Numbered from the stretch's first letter, positions 28,604 through 39,258 are shown. The stretch: 64,000 nucleotides of DNA from Stenotrophomonas sp. SAM-B (GCF_013387485.1 NZ_JABBXB010000004.1:310001-374000), one strand, 5' to 3'. Program-made: numbers and translations. Notes: generated by a model from the sequence alone, not told the origin.

Positions 28604-29947
28604 TTACTCCACGAACAGCAGGGCCGGGGTTTCCAGGCGGGTACGGATCGCCTGCACGAACTCGGCCGCATCCATGCCATCGACGATGCGATGGTCGAAC
28701 GAGGACGACAGATTCATCAGCTTGCGTGCCACCACCTGGCCCTCGCGGAACATCGGACGTTCGATGATGCGGTTGACGCCGACGATCGCCACTTCCGGAT
28801 GGTTGATGATCGGGGTCGAGACCAGGCCACCAATCGCGCCGAGGCTGCTGATGGTGATGGTCGAACCGGACAGCTCCTCGCGGGTGGCCTTGCCCACGCG
28901 CACGGCACTGGCCAGGCGCGCGATCTCCGCGGCGGTCTGCCACAGGTCCAGCGACTCGGCATGCGCGACCACCGGCACCGACAGGCCGACCTCGCTCTGG
29001 GTCGCGATGCCCAGCTGCACGCCCTCGTAGCGGGTCACGATGTTGGCCTGGTCATCAAAGCGGGCGTTCATCTGCGGGAAGTCGCGTGCGGCCAGCACGA
29101 CCGCGCGTGCCAGCAACGGCAGCAGGGTCAGCTTGCCGCGTTCCTTGGCCCAGCGCTCGTTGAGCTTGGCGCGCAGGGCTTCCACTTCCGTGACGTCGAT
29201 CTCTTCCACATAGGTGATGTGCGGAATGGTCGACCAGGACTGCTGCATCTTCTGCGCGATCTTGCGACGCAGGCCGATGATCGGCACCTGCTGCTCGCCG
29301 GTACGGCGTGCGTAGCTGCTGCCGCCGGCACTGCCGCCGACCGGCTGTGCCTTGCCACCGGCGGCGGCGTAGGCATCCAGATCGGCCTGCAGGATGCGCC
29401 CCCCCGGGCCGGTGGCCGGCACGTAGCGCAGCTCGATCCCCAGGTCCCAGGCGCGGCGGCGCACGGCCGGCGAGGCCAGCGGGGCTTCACCGGCGTTGAG
29501 CACGCCGTTGGTGACCGCGCCACGCGCGTCCTGCTTGGCGGCACAGGCGGGTGCGGATGCCGCGGCGGCCTTGGCCGGCGTGGCAGCCGGTGCAGGATCT
29601 GCGGCGGCCGCAGGTGCCGCTGCGGGTGCGGCAGCCTTGGGCGCAGCTACCGGTTCGGCCGGCGCCGCGGCGGCCGGCGCACTGGCGGCGCTGGCGTTGC
29701 CCGCACCGTCCACTTCCAGGCGGATCAGCTCGCTGCCGACGGCCATCATCTGGCCGGGCTTGCCGCCCAGCGAGACCACGGTGCCTGACACGGGCGAGGG
29801 GATCTCGACCATGGCCTTGTCGGTCATGACCTCGGCAACGACCTGGTCTTCGGCGACCGGGCCACCGACCTCGACCTTCCAGGTGATGAGTTCGACTTCG
29901 GCGATACCTTCACCGATGTCCGGCATCTTGATGACGTGATGTCCCAT
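28604..29947 (-). CDS. bkdB: Branched-chain 2-oxoacid dehydrogenase E2 (dihydrolipoamide acyltransferase)
   Basis: Core of the complex: carries the acyl group on lipoate and passes it to CoA. The 447 aa protein has one lipoyl domain (residues 1-80, lipoylated Lys in VMTDKAMVEIPSPV), a long Ala/Pro-rich linker (about 85-145), a peripheral-subunit-binding domain (VRRRAWDLGIELRYVPATG) and the catalytic domain from about 215 ending with the active-site motif SSFDHRIVDGMDAAEF. A C-terminal E2 core of the branched-chain type fits the E1 pair upstream. Confidence 0.92.
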   Translation of the reverse strand: MGHHVIKMPDIGEGIAEVELITWKVEVGGPVAEDQVVAEVMTDKAMVEIPSPVSGTVVSLGGKPGQMMAVGSELIRLEVDGAGNASAASAPAAAAPAEPVAAPKAAAPAAAPAAAADPAPAATPAKAAAASAPACAAKQDARGAVTNGVLNAGEAPLASPAVRRRAWDLGIELRYVPATGPGGRILQADLDAYAAAGGKAQPVGGSAGGSSYARRTGEQQVPIIGLRRKIAQKMQQSWSTIPHITYVEEIDVTEVEALRAKLNERWAKERGKLTLLPLLARAVVLAARDFPQMNARFDDQANIVTRYEGVQLGIATQSEVGLSVPVVAHAESLDLWQTAAEIARLASAVRVGKATREELSGSTITISSLGAIGGLVSTPIINHPEVAIVGVNRIIERPMFREGQVVARKLMNLSSSFDHRIVDGMDAAEFVQAIRTRLETPALLFVE

Positions 29948-29950
29948 GGT

Positions 29951-30994
29951 TCAGTCCTCCAGCACGCGCTGCATTGCATCGATGACCCGGGACGGACCCG
30001 GGAAGTAGTCCCATTCCTGCGCGTGCGGATACGGGGTGTCCCAGCCGGTAACGCGTTCCACCGGTGCCTGCAGGTGGTAGAAGCAATGCTCCTGCACCAG
30101 GGCGACCAGCTCGGCGCCGAAGCCGCAGGTGCGGGTGGCTTCGTGCAGCACGATGCAGCGGCCGGTCTTCTTGACCGAATTGACGATGGCGTCCAGATCC
30201 AGCGGCCACAGGCTGCGCAGGTCGATCACTTCGGCGTCGATCCCGGCATCTTCGGCGGCGGCCTTGGCCACCCACACGGTCGTGCCGTAGGTGATGACCG
30301 TCAGTGCCTTGCCTTCGCGGGCGATCGCGGCCTTGTCCAGCGGCACGTTGTAGTAGCCCTCCGGCACCAGGTTGTCCGGGTACTTGGACCACGCGGTGAC
30401 CGGGCGGTCGTGGTGACCGTCGAACGGGCCGTTGTACAGCCGCTTGGGCTCCAGGAAGATCACCGGATCGTCGTTCTCGATCGAGGCGATCAGCAGGCCC
30501 TTGGCGTCGTACGGGTTGGACGGCATGACCGTGCGCAGGCCGGTGGCGTGGGCGAAGATCGCCTCCGGGCTCTGGCTGTGGGTCTGGCCGCCGTAGATGC
30601 CGCCGCCACACGGGGTGCGGAACACCAGCGAGGACGTGAAGCTGCCACCGGAGCGATAGCGCATGCGCGCCGCTTCGGAGACGATCTGGTCGTAGGCCGG
30701 GTAGATGTAATCGGCGAACTGGATTTCAGCGACCGGGCGCAGGCCGTAGGCGGCCATGCCGATCGCCGCGCCGGCGATGCCGTTTTCGGAAATCGGCGCA
30801 TCGAACACGCGCTGCTTGCCGTACTTGGTCTGCAGGCCGTCGGTGCAGCGGAACACGCCGCCGAAGTAGCCCACGTCCTGGCCGAAGACCACCACGTTGT
30901 CGTCGCGTTCCAGCATCACGTCCATCGCCGAGCGCAGCGCCTGGATCATGGTCATCGGCGTGCCGCCGGTGTTGTTCTGTTCAATCCCGCTCAT
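29951..30994 (-). CDS. bkdA2: Branched-chain 2-oxoacid dehydrogenase E1 beta
   Basis: 347 aa E1 beta subunit of the thiamin-diphosphate decarboxylase. Typical stretches are TMIQALRSAMDVMLERD, VVVFGQDVGYFGGVFR (cofactor region Glu/Asp), ENGIAGAAIGMAAYGLRPV and RTPCGGGIYGGQTHSQSPEA. The frame is open far upstream over the E1 alpha gene, but the ATG giving MSGIEQNN, four bases after the E1 alpha stop and with GGAG upstream, is the plausible start. Confidence 0.93.
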   Translation of the reverse strand: MSGIEQNNTGGTPMTMIQALRSAMDVMLERDDNVVVFGQDVGYFGGVFRCTDGLQTKYGKQRVFDAPISENGIAGAAIGMAAYGLRPVAEIQFADYIYPAYDQIVSEAARMRYRSGGSFTSSLVFRTPCGGGIYGGQTHSQSPEAIFAHATGLRTVMPSNPYDAKGLLIASIENDDPVIFLEPKRLYNGPFDGHHDRPVTAWSKYPDNLVPEGYYNVPLDKAAIAREGKALTVITYGTTVWVAKAAAEDAGIDAEVIDLRSLWPLDLDAIVNSVKKTGRCIVLHEATRTCGFGAELVALVQEHCFYHLQAPVERVTGWDTPYPHAQEWDYFPGPSRVIDAMQRVLED

Positions 30995-30998
30995 GTGT

Positions 30999-32273
<1,275 letters not shown>

Positions 32274-32511
32274 TCATGGAGCTACAGGCATACCGCCGGC
32301 GGGGGGCAACGGTAATGGCGATGTTGACGCGCCGACATCCGGGCGGGATCTCGTCGCGAAGCGGGTAAGGACCAGCGCTTGCAAGGCGGCTGGGGCCATG
32401 GCGCATTGCACCCAGTGTGAAGTCTAGAGGCACAGCGGCTTATCGTAAATTTGTTTAATTGCGTATGAGGTATTGTTTATTCAGATATCTTCATTCCGTG
32501 GGAGCCCGGGC

Positions 32512-33423
32512 ATGCAAATCCCCGCCAACATGACCCTGCGCCAGCTGCGTTACTTTGCCGAAGCGGCTGAATTGGGGCAGTTCTCGCAGGCCGCGCGCAA
32601 GCTGCACGTCTCCCAATCCGTGATCACCACGGCGGTCGCCCAGCTGGAAGCCTCGCTGGGTCTGAAGCTGTTCGACCGCATGCCGCACGGGGTCGGCCTC
32701 ACCGCCGAGGGGCACCGCTTCCACCAGCATGTGCGGCACATCCTGGATACGCTGCAGGACGCGCTCAGCGAGCCGATGTTCCTGGCCAACACCCTCCCGG
32801 GCCGGGTGCGGATCGGCGCGTCCTATACGGTGCTGGGCTACTTCCTGCCGAGCCTGCTGGCGCGCTTCAAGCGCTCCTACCCGCAGGTGGAGGTCGACCT
32901 GGTCGACATGGACCGTGCCGCGATCGAGCAGGGCGTCAGCAGCGGCGACCTCGACTTCGGCTTGTGCATCATTTCCAACATGGCCGAGCCCTATGTACTG
33001 CGGCGCCAGGTGCTGATCCGCTCCCGCCGCCAACTGTGGCTGGCCGAGTCGCATCCGCTGCTGCAGCTGCCGGTGATCAGCCCGGCCGACGTGGAGCCGT
33101 ATCCGTACATCATGCTGATGGTCGACGAGGGCCAGGAGTCGGCGATGCGCTACTGGCGCTCGGTCGGGCGCGAACCCAACGTCGTGTTCCGGACCTCGTC
33201 GCTGGAAGCGCTGCGCGGCATGGTCGCCTACGGGTTCGGGGTCAGCATCCTGTCGGACATGGTCTATCGGCCGTGGTCGCTGGAGGGGCGCCGGATCGAC
33301 GTACGCACCCTCACCGACGCGGTGCCGCCGATGGAAGTCGGCCTGGTCTGGCGCCCGGACGAAGACCTGTCCGCGCCGGCACGCGCACTGCATCAGTTCC
33401 TGGTCTTCGCCTGTGGCGGATGA
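32512..33423 (+). CDS. LysR-family transcriptional regulator
   Basis: 303 aa with an N-terminal HTH (LRQLRYFAEAAELGQFSQAA to about residue 65) and an effector-binding domain. The ATG is preceded by GGGAG at 32500-32504; an in-frame TTG 13 codons upstream is less likely. It is divergent from the bkd operon with 262 bp between, so it may control bkd; its 3' end overlaps the permease gene of the D-peptide locus tail to tail by 31 bp, so a role there is also possible. Confidence 0.85.
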   Translation: MQIPANMTLRQLRYFAEAAELGQFSQAARKLHVSQSVITTAVAQLEASLGLKLFDRMPHGVGLTAEGHRFHQHVRHILDTLQDALSEPMFLANTLPGRVRIGASYTVLGYFLPSLLARFKRSYPQVEVDLVDMDRAAIEQGVSSGDLDFGLCIISNMAEPYVLRRQVLIRSRRQLWLAESHPLLQLPVISPADVEPYPYIMLMVDEGQESAMRYWRSVGREPNVVFRTSSLEALRGMVAYGFGVSILSDMVYRPWSLEGRRIDVRTLTDAVPPMEVGLVWRPDEDLSAPARALHQFLVFACGG

Positions 33424-34589
33424 GCGCCGATGGCATCGGCCAACGCGGGACGCGGATCGGGCAGGTCGCCCACGGGCGCCGTGAAGGCCTGGCCACGGCG
33501 TGACCAGATCTGCCACGCCGAATAGGCCAGCAACGGCACCACGTAGGTGGCCAGGATCGCGTAGGCCAGCAGCCGGTATCCCTTCGCGATCAGTGCGACC
33601 AGGCCGATGCCATCGGCCATGAACACGGCCATCAGCAGGATCGCCACGATGATCGCCACGCGTACGCCGCGCTTCGGTGCGGCACCGGTGCGTTCCTTCC
33701 AGTTGACGCTGATGCGGCCATCCACGGAGGCCATCAGCGTGACCCCGGTTTCCACCAGCGCCACCATGATCATCAGGCGGAACAGCCACTGGAACCACGG
33801 CAGGCCGAGCTGGCCGAGCATGAGGTCCGACGGCAGCGGCGCGTCGGCGATGTCCGGCAGGAACGCGATCATGCAGACATAGAAGACGATCGCCGGCAGG
33901 ATCGCCAGCGGGCCGGCCAGCGCACCGGCGATCACCGCATCGCGACGGCACAGCAGGTGGCGCACGACCAGCAGGATCGAGACCGCGGCGAACATGTTGT
34001 AGCCGGCGTAGGTGACCCCGTTGAGCACCCAGTCCTGGCCGAGCTCGTGGGTGTTGGACAACTGCGCCATCGCGCCGCCGCCGAAGCGGTACAGGATCAG
34101 GCACGCCGCGATGGCGTACACCAGGTACATGAAGGCCGACATCAGCTTGAACATGCGTTCGACGGCATTGGTGCCGGCCTGCACCACACCGGTGATGATC
34201 GCCACCAGCACCAGCGTGCCGACGATCCGCGGCCAGCCGAACATGGTCGCCGCCAGTTCGCCGGCGGCCGCGCCGAAGACCGCCAGCACCACCACGATCA
34301 ATGCCAGGTAGGCGACTTCGAAGGTCCACCAGCCACGGCCCAGCAGATGCCGGAAGAAGGTGCGGTAGTCGTTGGCACGGATCGCCCGTGCCAACAGGAA
34401 CGTCAGGATGCAGATCACGCTCCAGATCAGCATCGACAACACCATCGCGGCCAGGCCACCCCACGGGCCCGATGGCAGGAAAAACTCCGCCAGCTCACGG
34501 CCGGTCGCGTATCCGCCGCCGATCACGGCCGACTTGAACGCCAGACCGGGCAACAGATACCGCTGGAACCGGCTGGCGGCGGCGGTCAC
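33393..34589 (-). CDS. YkvI-like membrane permease (APC/LeuT-fold)
   Basis: 398 aa with about 11 hydrophobic helices, beginning PGLAFKSAVIGGGYATGREL, whose glycine-rich unwound first helix is typical of LeuT-fold transporters such as the YkvI family. Its start overlaps the preceding class A beta-lactamase-like gene by 4 bp (ATGA), so it is the last gene of a three-gene operon with the DgcN-like gene. From that context I infer import of an amino acid or small peptide (D-glutamate being one option); the substrate cannot be read from the sequence. The last 31 bp overlap the convergent LysR gene. Confidence 0.8.
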   Translation of the reverse strand: MTAAASRFQRYLLPGLAFKSAVIGGGYATGRELAEFFLPSGPWGGLAAMVLSMLIWSVICILTFLLARAIRANDYRTFFRHLLGRGWWTFEVAYLALIVVVLAVFGAAAGELAATMFGWPRIVGTLVLVAIITGVVQAGTNAVERMFKLMSAFMYLVYAIAACLILYRFGGGAMAQLSNTHELGQDWVLNGVTYAGYNMFAAVSILLVVRHLLCRRDAVIAGALAGPLAILPAIVFYVCMIAFLPDIADAPLPSDLMLGQLGLPWFQWLFRLMIMVALVETGVTLMASVDGRISVNWKERTGAAPKRGVRVAIIVAILLMAVFMADGIGLVALIAKGYRLLAYAILATYVVPLLAYSAWQIWSRRGQAFTAPVGDLPDPRPALADAIGAHPPQAKTRN

Positions 34590-35590
34590 TTGCGGGCGGC
34601 CGTGGGCTGCAGCAGGTAGAAGTCGCGCACCGTGCGCGCGATCTCGGCGATCACCCGCTCACGTTCGCTGCGCGGGGCATTGCTCGCTTTGACGAAGACC
34701 GAGATCGCGAACTGGTTGCCGTCGGGCAGGGTGACCACGCCGACGTCGTTGACGGTGCCGGCGACGGTGCCGCTCTTGTCCGCCACCTTGGTGCCCGGCG
34801 GCAGGCTGCCGCGCAGGCGTGCGCTGCAGGTCCGGCAACGCTCCATGATCTGCACCAGCACCTCGGTGCTGGCCGGGCTGAGTGCCCTGCCGGTGAACAG
34901 CTGGGTCAGCAGGGTCGACATCGCACGCGGCGTGGAGGTGTCGCGCGGATCCTTGTCGAAGGCCTCGCTGCCGGATTTGGTGCGCTTGACGACCTCGGGG
35001 TCGAGGGTCAGTTCCGCGACGCGTTCCTTGGTCAGCGGCTCATCGCCGAGGCCGAATATGTCGCTCAGCAACTGCCGGGTGTTGCGGTCCAGGCGCTGGC
35101 CTTCGATACCGTGTGCGCGCAGCCAGGCGGTGACCGCGGCCGGTCCACCGGCCTGGGCCACCAGCACGTCGGTGGCGGTGTTGTCGCTCTGCGTCAACAT
35201 CACTTCGAGCAGGTTGTGCACCGACAGGCTCACGCCGTCGTGGATGAAACGGTCGGCGATCACTTCCGAATCGACATAGAAGGATTTCGGCACCGGCACC
35301 ATCGTGGTCAGCGCCAGTTCGCCGGCATCCACCTTGCTCAGGATCACGGCGGCGACGGCGACCTTGAACGTGCTGGCCATCGGGAAGCCTTCATCGGGAT
35401 TCAGATGCACCTGCTCGCCCTTGCCATCCAGGCGCCATGCCGAGACACCGACCTTGCCGTCGATCAATGTGGCCAGGCGTGCGACTTCGGTTTCCACCGG
35501 ACTGGTCCGGCTGGCGCTGAAGGCGGCGAGCGGGCTCAGGGCCAGCACGGCCGCGACGCACAGGCTCAAGGTACGGGATGTCATCTTCAT
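34586..35590 (-). CDS. Class A beta-lactamase-fold serine hydrolase with atypical omega loop
   Basis: 334 aa with a signal peptide (cleavage near Ala26). Class A motifs are Ser73-Thr-Phe-Lys76 (nucleophile), Ser135-Asp-Asn137 and Lys272-Ser-Gly274. The omega loop is not classical: LDR (Arg169, equivalent to Arg164) is followed by NTRQLL, so the general base Glu166 is replaced by Thr171 and Asn170 by Leu175, and about 30 extra residues come before the conserved RDTSTP. Two cysteines (252, 255) lie in MERCRTCSARL. Without Glu166 efficient beta-lactam turnover is doubtful; a peptidase or amidase acting on D-amino-acid peptides fits the neighbours better. Operon partner of the DgcN-like and permease genes. 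Confidence 0.82.
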   Translation of the reverse strand: MKMTSRTLSLCVAAVLALSPLAAFSASRTSPVETEVARLATLIDGKVGVSAWRLDGKGEQVHLNPDEGFPMASTFKVAVAAVILSKVDAGELALTTMVPVPKSFYVDSEVIADRFIHDGVSLSVHNLLEVMLTQSDNTATDVLVAQAGGPAAVTAWLRAHGIEGQRLDRNTRQLLSDIFGLGDEPLTKERVAELTLDPEVVKRTKSGSEAFDKDPRDTSTPRAMSTLLTQLFTGRALSPASTEVLVQIMERCRTCSARLRGSLPPGTKVADKSGTVAGTVNDVGVVTLPDGNQFAISVFVKASNAPRSERERVIAEIARTVRDFYLLQPTAARK

Positions 35591-36630
35591 GCGATGCAGG
35601 CCTCCAGCAAACGGTTGAATTCCCCATCTTGCCGCATCGGGTCGGCCACCGGCAGACCCAGGCGCGCGCTGACCTCCGCACAGGCGGCAGACGCCGCGGC
35701 CTCGGTCATGCCGTGGGTGTTGAGACTGACGCCGACGCAGCGGATGTCCGGATTGGTACGGCGCCCCAGCTGCACGGTCAACGCGATCACTTCCTCGATG
35801 GAGGGCAGCGGATAGTCCGGATAGCCGAGCACATGCTTGCGCCCCGGCTGGTGGCAGACCACGAACACATCCGGCTGGCTGCCGTGCAGCAGGCCGAGGC
35901 TGACGCCGGCATAGGCGGGATGGAACAGCGAGCCCTGGCCTTCGATGACATCCCAGTGGTCGTCGGCTGCATTCGGGCTGAGCAGTTCGGCGGCGCCCGC
36001 TGAGAAATCGGCGACCACCGCGTCCATCGGAATGCCGCTGCCGGCGATCAGGATGCCGGTCTGGCCACTGGCGCGGAAGTCGGCATCCACGCCGAGCCCG
36101 CGCAGGCCGCGGGCCAGGGCCAGTGCGGTGTACTTCTTGCCCAGCGCGCAGTCCGTGCCGACGGTGAGCACGCGCTTGCCGGTGCGCTTGCGCCCGTTGC
36201 CGACCGGAATGCCGCGCGGCGGCACGCGGACGTTGATCAGCTCGCGCCCATGGCGTTCGGCGGCGGCGGCCAGTTCCGGGATGTCACCCAGCTTCTGGTG
36301 CATGCCGCTGACCAGGTCCAGGCCGTTTTCGAGGGCGTCGACCAGCGCCGGCAGCCACTGCGGGGGAATCACGCCGCCGCCGTTGGCCACGCCGATCACC
36401 ATCGCACGCGCACCGGCGGCGCGCGCTTGGGCCGGCGTCATGGTGGGCAGGCCGGTGGTGATCGGGCAGCCGGGCAGGCTCCATTCGGCGACACACACTT
36501 CCGGCGCCCAGTCGTGCAGGCCGATCGCGGTCTTGGCGAAGCCGGCTTCGGTGGTGTCGCCCAGGAACAGCAGGTACGGCTGGGGGAGGGCGGCGAGGGC
36601 CTGTACGGCAGCGGTGGGCGTCGGGCTCAT
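35587..36630 (-). CDS. DUF1611 protein, DgcN-like D-glutamate N-acetyltransferase candidate
   Basis: 347 aa, DUF1611 family, often mis-called NAD-dependent epimerase. DgcN of this family N-acetylates D-glutamate, and its partner DgcA, an enolase-superfamily racemase, converts N-acetyl-D-Glu to the L form; a DgcA-like gene is present at 42767-43765. Visible features: LFLGDTTEAGFAKTAIG near the N-terminus and a P-loop-like GTDCALGKKYT at residues 158-168, then DFRASGQTGILIAGSGIPMD. I use the ATG giving MSPTPTAAV; a GTG 15 codons upstream is possible. First gene of a three-gene operon behind the tandem CTGATTAG operator. Confidence 0.78.
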   Translation of the reverse strand: MSPTPTAAVQALAALPQPYLLFLGDTTEAGFAKTAIGLHDWAPEVCVAEWSLPGCPITTGLPTMTPAQARAAGARAMVIGVANGGGVIPPQWLPALVDALENGLDLVSGMHQKLGDIPELAAAAERHGRELINVRVPPRGIPVGNGRKRTGKRVLTVGTDCALGKKYTALALARGLRGLGVDADFRASGQTGILIAGSGIPMDAVVADFSAGAAELLSPNAADDHWDVIEGQGSLFHPAYAGVSLGLLHGSQPDVFVVCHQPGRKHVLGYPDYPLPSIEEVIALTVQLGRRTNPDIRCVGVSLNTHGMTEAAASAACAEVSARLGLPVADPMRQDGEFNRLLEACIA

Positions 36631-36710
36631 GAGGGTTCCAGTGGTCGCGGGAGAGAAGAGAGGAGAGGCGTTCACGGCGAGGGCTCGCTGTTGGTAGACC
36701 TGGTTCGATC

Positions 36711-36749
36711 TGTATAAGTCCTAATCAGAGAATATGCAACCTAATCAGG
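36711..36749 (-). promoter_or_regulatory. Promoter and tandem operator of the DgcN-like operon
   Basis: Read on the minus strand: box CCTGATTAGG (36740-36749), -35 TTGCAT (36734-36739), 17-bp spacer containing a second box TCTGATTAGG (36720-36729), -10 TATACA (36711-36716). The boxes are 20 bp apart, two helical turns. The same layout recurs at the other two units of this locus. Confidence 0.75.
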
Positions 36750-36789
36750 ATAATTCTCCACTCTCTTCTGTCGGTCTGCTCCACGCCCC

Positions 36790-38997
36790 TCAATAGCGAT
36801 AGTCGATCGACATGCCGATGGTGCGCGGCTGCAGGGGAACGCCGGTCACGGCGACGTAGCGGTTGAGCGCGTCGCGCACGGCGCCGGTCGAGACGTAAGC
36901 GCGCTCGTCGGTGGCGTTGCGGGCGTACAGACGCACGGTCCACGTCATGTTGGTCAGCTCGGCATGCAGGTCCAGCGCGTTGTAGCTGTCGATGTCGTAC
37001 GCACCGGCCACCCGCTCGCCGGTGACGCGATAGCCGGCGCCGATCCGGCCCTGCCACTGGTCGCTCACATCGACGTCGTAGTCGATGGTGCTCGACCAGC
37101 TCAGCCGCGGCGTCATCGGCATGCGGCTGCCGGAGACCAGGCCGCTGGACGGCGGCACGTCACCGATCTTCGAATCGATGTAGGCGGCATTGAGGCCGAT
37201 CGTCAGGCGCTCGGCCGGCCGCACCATGAAGCTCAGTTCCGCGCCCTGGCTGCGCGCGCTGCCGGCGTTGCCCATCCAGCTCAGGCCGTTTTCCGAAACG
37301 CGCACCTGGATGTCGTCCCAGTCGATCCGGAACAGCGCCATGTCGATCATCGCGCGACGGTCCCAGAAGTGCGATTTGAAACCGAGTTCGAGGTTGTCCA
37401 GCGTATCGGTCTTGGTCATCGGCACCACGCCGGAGGTCGATACGTTCGGCCCGCCCGGGCGGTAGCCGGTGGCGTAGCGCGCGTAGATCATCGAGCTGTC
37501 GTTGAGGTGCCAGCGCGAGGCCAGCTTCCACGTCGTCACGTTGTCATCGGCGGAGTCGGCCAGATCGATCGGCCGCGGGCCGTACAGCAGGCCGATGCTG
37601 TGCTGCTCGAAATCCTGCTGGTTGCGCGCGTGCCGCACACCGGCGGAGACATCGAAGCGGGGGCTGAACTTGTAGGTGACATCGGCGAAGATCGCCTGCT
37701 CGTCATAGGTGCCGGGCAGGCTCGCGGTGCCGGGATTGAAGGGCAGCGGGATGCCATTGGCATCGTAGGCGCTGACCTGCTGGCGGTTGGTGTTCTTCTC
37801 ACCGGTGAAGAAGGTGCCGAGCAGCCATTCGAAGCGCTCGCTCTCCTTGGAACTGAGTCGGAACTCCTGGGTCCATTTGCGGGTGCCAAGGAACACATCG
37901 AACTGCGCCTGGCCGGCCGGGTACGGCGTCAGCAGGGGCCATGCCGCGCCGTACACCAGCGTGGAGTCCTGCACTTCGTCCATGCGGGTTTCGGAGAAGC
38001 TGGTGGCCGACACGAAATCGACGTTGCCCAGATCCCAGTCCAGGATCGCCGAGTAGTAGTCGGTCTCCATCCGGTACGGCGTCGCGCGCTGCAGGATGCC
38101 TTCCAGCGGGCCGCGGATCGGCTCCAGCGTGGGATAGGTCAGGCCCACCGCGCTGGAATTGTCCGCATCCACGATCTGCGACAGCGCCTGCACGCGCAGG
38201 TTGGCGGTGTCGCTGATGCGCCAGGTCAGCGCCAGGCGGGAGGCCAGCTGGTAGTAGCCGTTGCTGTCCTTGGCATCCTCGCCGCTGAGGTCGGGCTGGT
38301 CGACGTAACCGGGGGTGCCCTGGCGCGACAGACTGGCGCGCATGCCCAGCTTGCCTTCGATCAGCGGCACGTTGAAGGAGGTGCGCACGCCGGTGCCCAC
38401 GTCGCCGGCCTCTTTGGTGGCGTTGACGTCCATGCCGGCGCGGAACTCGAAGCCGTCCGGATCGGCCGCCTTGGTGATGTACTTGAACAGGCCGCCCATC
38501 GAGCTGGCGCCGTACAGCGTTCCCTGCGGGCCGCGCAGCACCTCCACGCTCTGGATGTCATACGGCAACAGATCCAGCGCGTAGGTGGTCGCGCGCTGCT
38601 TGTTGCTGCTCGGGCCGATCGGGGTGTCATCGATGTAGGTGCCGATGATCGAGCCGCCGCCAAGCGGTGCCACCCCGCGCAGCGCCATCGTGGTCTGGCC
38701 CGGTGCGCCGCCACTGTCGACCTGGAAGCCGGGCACGTAGGCGGCAAAGTCGTTCAGGCGCGTCGCACCGAACGCTTCCAGCCGCTCTTCGCTGATCACG
38801 CTGACGCCGGCCGCCACCTCCATGACGTTCTCGCTGCGCTTCTGTGCGGTGGCCACCACGCGATCGAGCTCGACGACATCGGGCGTGCTGCGGCCGCCTT
38901 CGGCATCGGCGTCCTGGGCCATCGCCGCAGTGGCGAGGCTCATGCAGCACAGCGTGACGGTGGAGGCGAGGATCGAACGTTTCATCGGCTTGCGCAT
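36790..38997 (-). CDS. TonB-dependent outer-membrane receptor
   Basis: 735 aa. A signal peptide (RSILASTVTLCCMSLATAAMA) is followed by a TonB-box-like stretch (VVELDRVVATAQKR), a plug domain (about 50-165, SVISEERLEAFGATRLNDFA) and a 22-strand-type barrel ending in an aromatic residue (GMSIDYRY). It imports a ligand across the outer membrane using TonB energy. No iron-related gene is near; the peptide transporter, serine hydrolases and epimerase of the same regulon point to a peptide or amino-acid-containing ligand. It is transcribed alone from a promoter with the same operator boxes. Confidence 0.92.
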   Translation of the reverse strand: MRKPMKRSILASTVTLCCMSLATAAMAQDADAEGGRSTPDVVELDRVVATAQKRSENVMEVAAGVSVISEERLEAFGATRLNDFAAYVPGFQVDSGGAPGQTTMALRGVAPLGGGSIIGTYIDDTPIGPSSNKQRATTYALDLLPYDIQSVEVLRGPQGTLYGASSMGGLFKYITKAADPDGFEFRAGMDVNATKEAGDVGTGVRTSFNVPLIEGKLGMRASLSRQGTPGYVDQPDLSGEDAKDSNGYYQLASRLALTWRISDTANLRVQALSQIVDADNSSAVGLTYPTLEPIRGPLEGILQRATPYRMETDYYSAILDWDLGNVDFVSATSFSETRMDEVQDSTLVYGAAWPLLTPYPAGQAQFDVFLGTRKWTQEFRLSSKESERFEWLLGTFFTGEKNTNRQQVSAYDANGIPLPFNPGTASLPGTYDEQAIFADVTYKFSPRFDVSAGVRHARNQQDFEQHSIGLLYGPRPIDLADSADDNVTTWKLASRWHLNDSSMIYARYATGYRPGGPNVSTSGVVPMTKTDTLDNLELGFKSHFWDRRAMIDMALFRIDWDDIQVRVSENGLSWMGNAGSARSQGAELSFMVRPAERLTIGLNAAYIDSKIGDVPPSSGLVSGSRMPMTPRLSWSSTIDYDVDVSDQWQGRIGAGYRVTGERVAGAYDIDSYNALDLHAELTNMTWTVRLYARNATDERAYVSTGAVRDALNRYVAVTGVPLQPRTIGMSIDYRY

Positions 38998-39218
38998 GTG
39001 GCGGGCTCTCTGGAATCAGGAACGAAGTCGGGCAATAGGCACAACAGTCATCCACGGCTGGGGCAGCCGTGTGGCGAGGTGACGCGGGGGAATGGGGACA
39101 CCCGTGCCGTCGAAACCGAGGCGGGAGGTCAGCGCGACCAGAGGGCCAGATCGGCGGTGGTCGGGGCGGTGCGGAAGCTGATCGGGCATTTCGACATCCC
39201 TACAAATCCTATGCAAGG

Positions 39219-39258
39219 AATATGTAGCCTGATCAGGTATATGTCAAGCGCAATCAGA
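39219..39258 (-). promoter_or_regulatory. Promoter and tandem operator of the TonB receptor gene
   Basis: On the minus strand: box TCTGATTGCG (39249-39258), -35 TTGACA (39242-39247), spacer of 17 bp containing the perfect palindrome CCTGATCAGG (39228-39237), -10 CATATT (39219-39224). Box spacing is 21 bp. Confidence 0.77.

Noticed and set aside
34586..35590. Assignment as the L2 beta-lactamase of Stenotrophomonas
   Set aside because: The omega-loop Glu166 and Asn170 are missing, an insertion is present and no ampR-type LysR gene is divergent from it.
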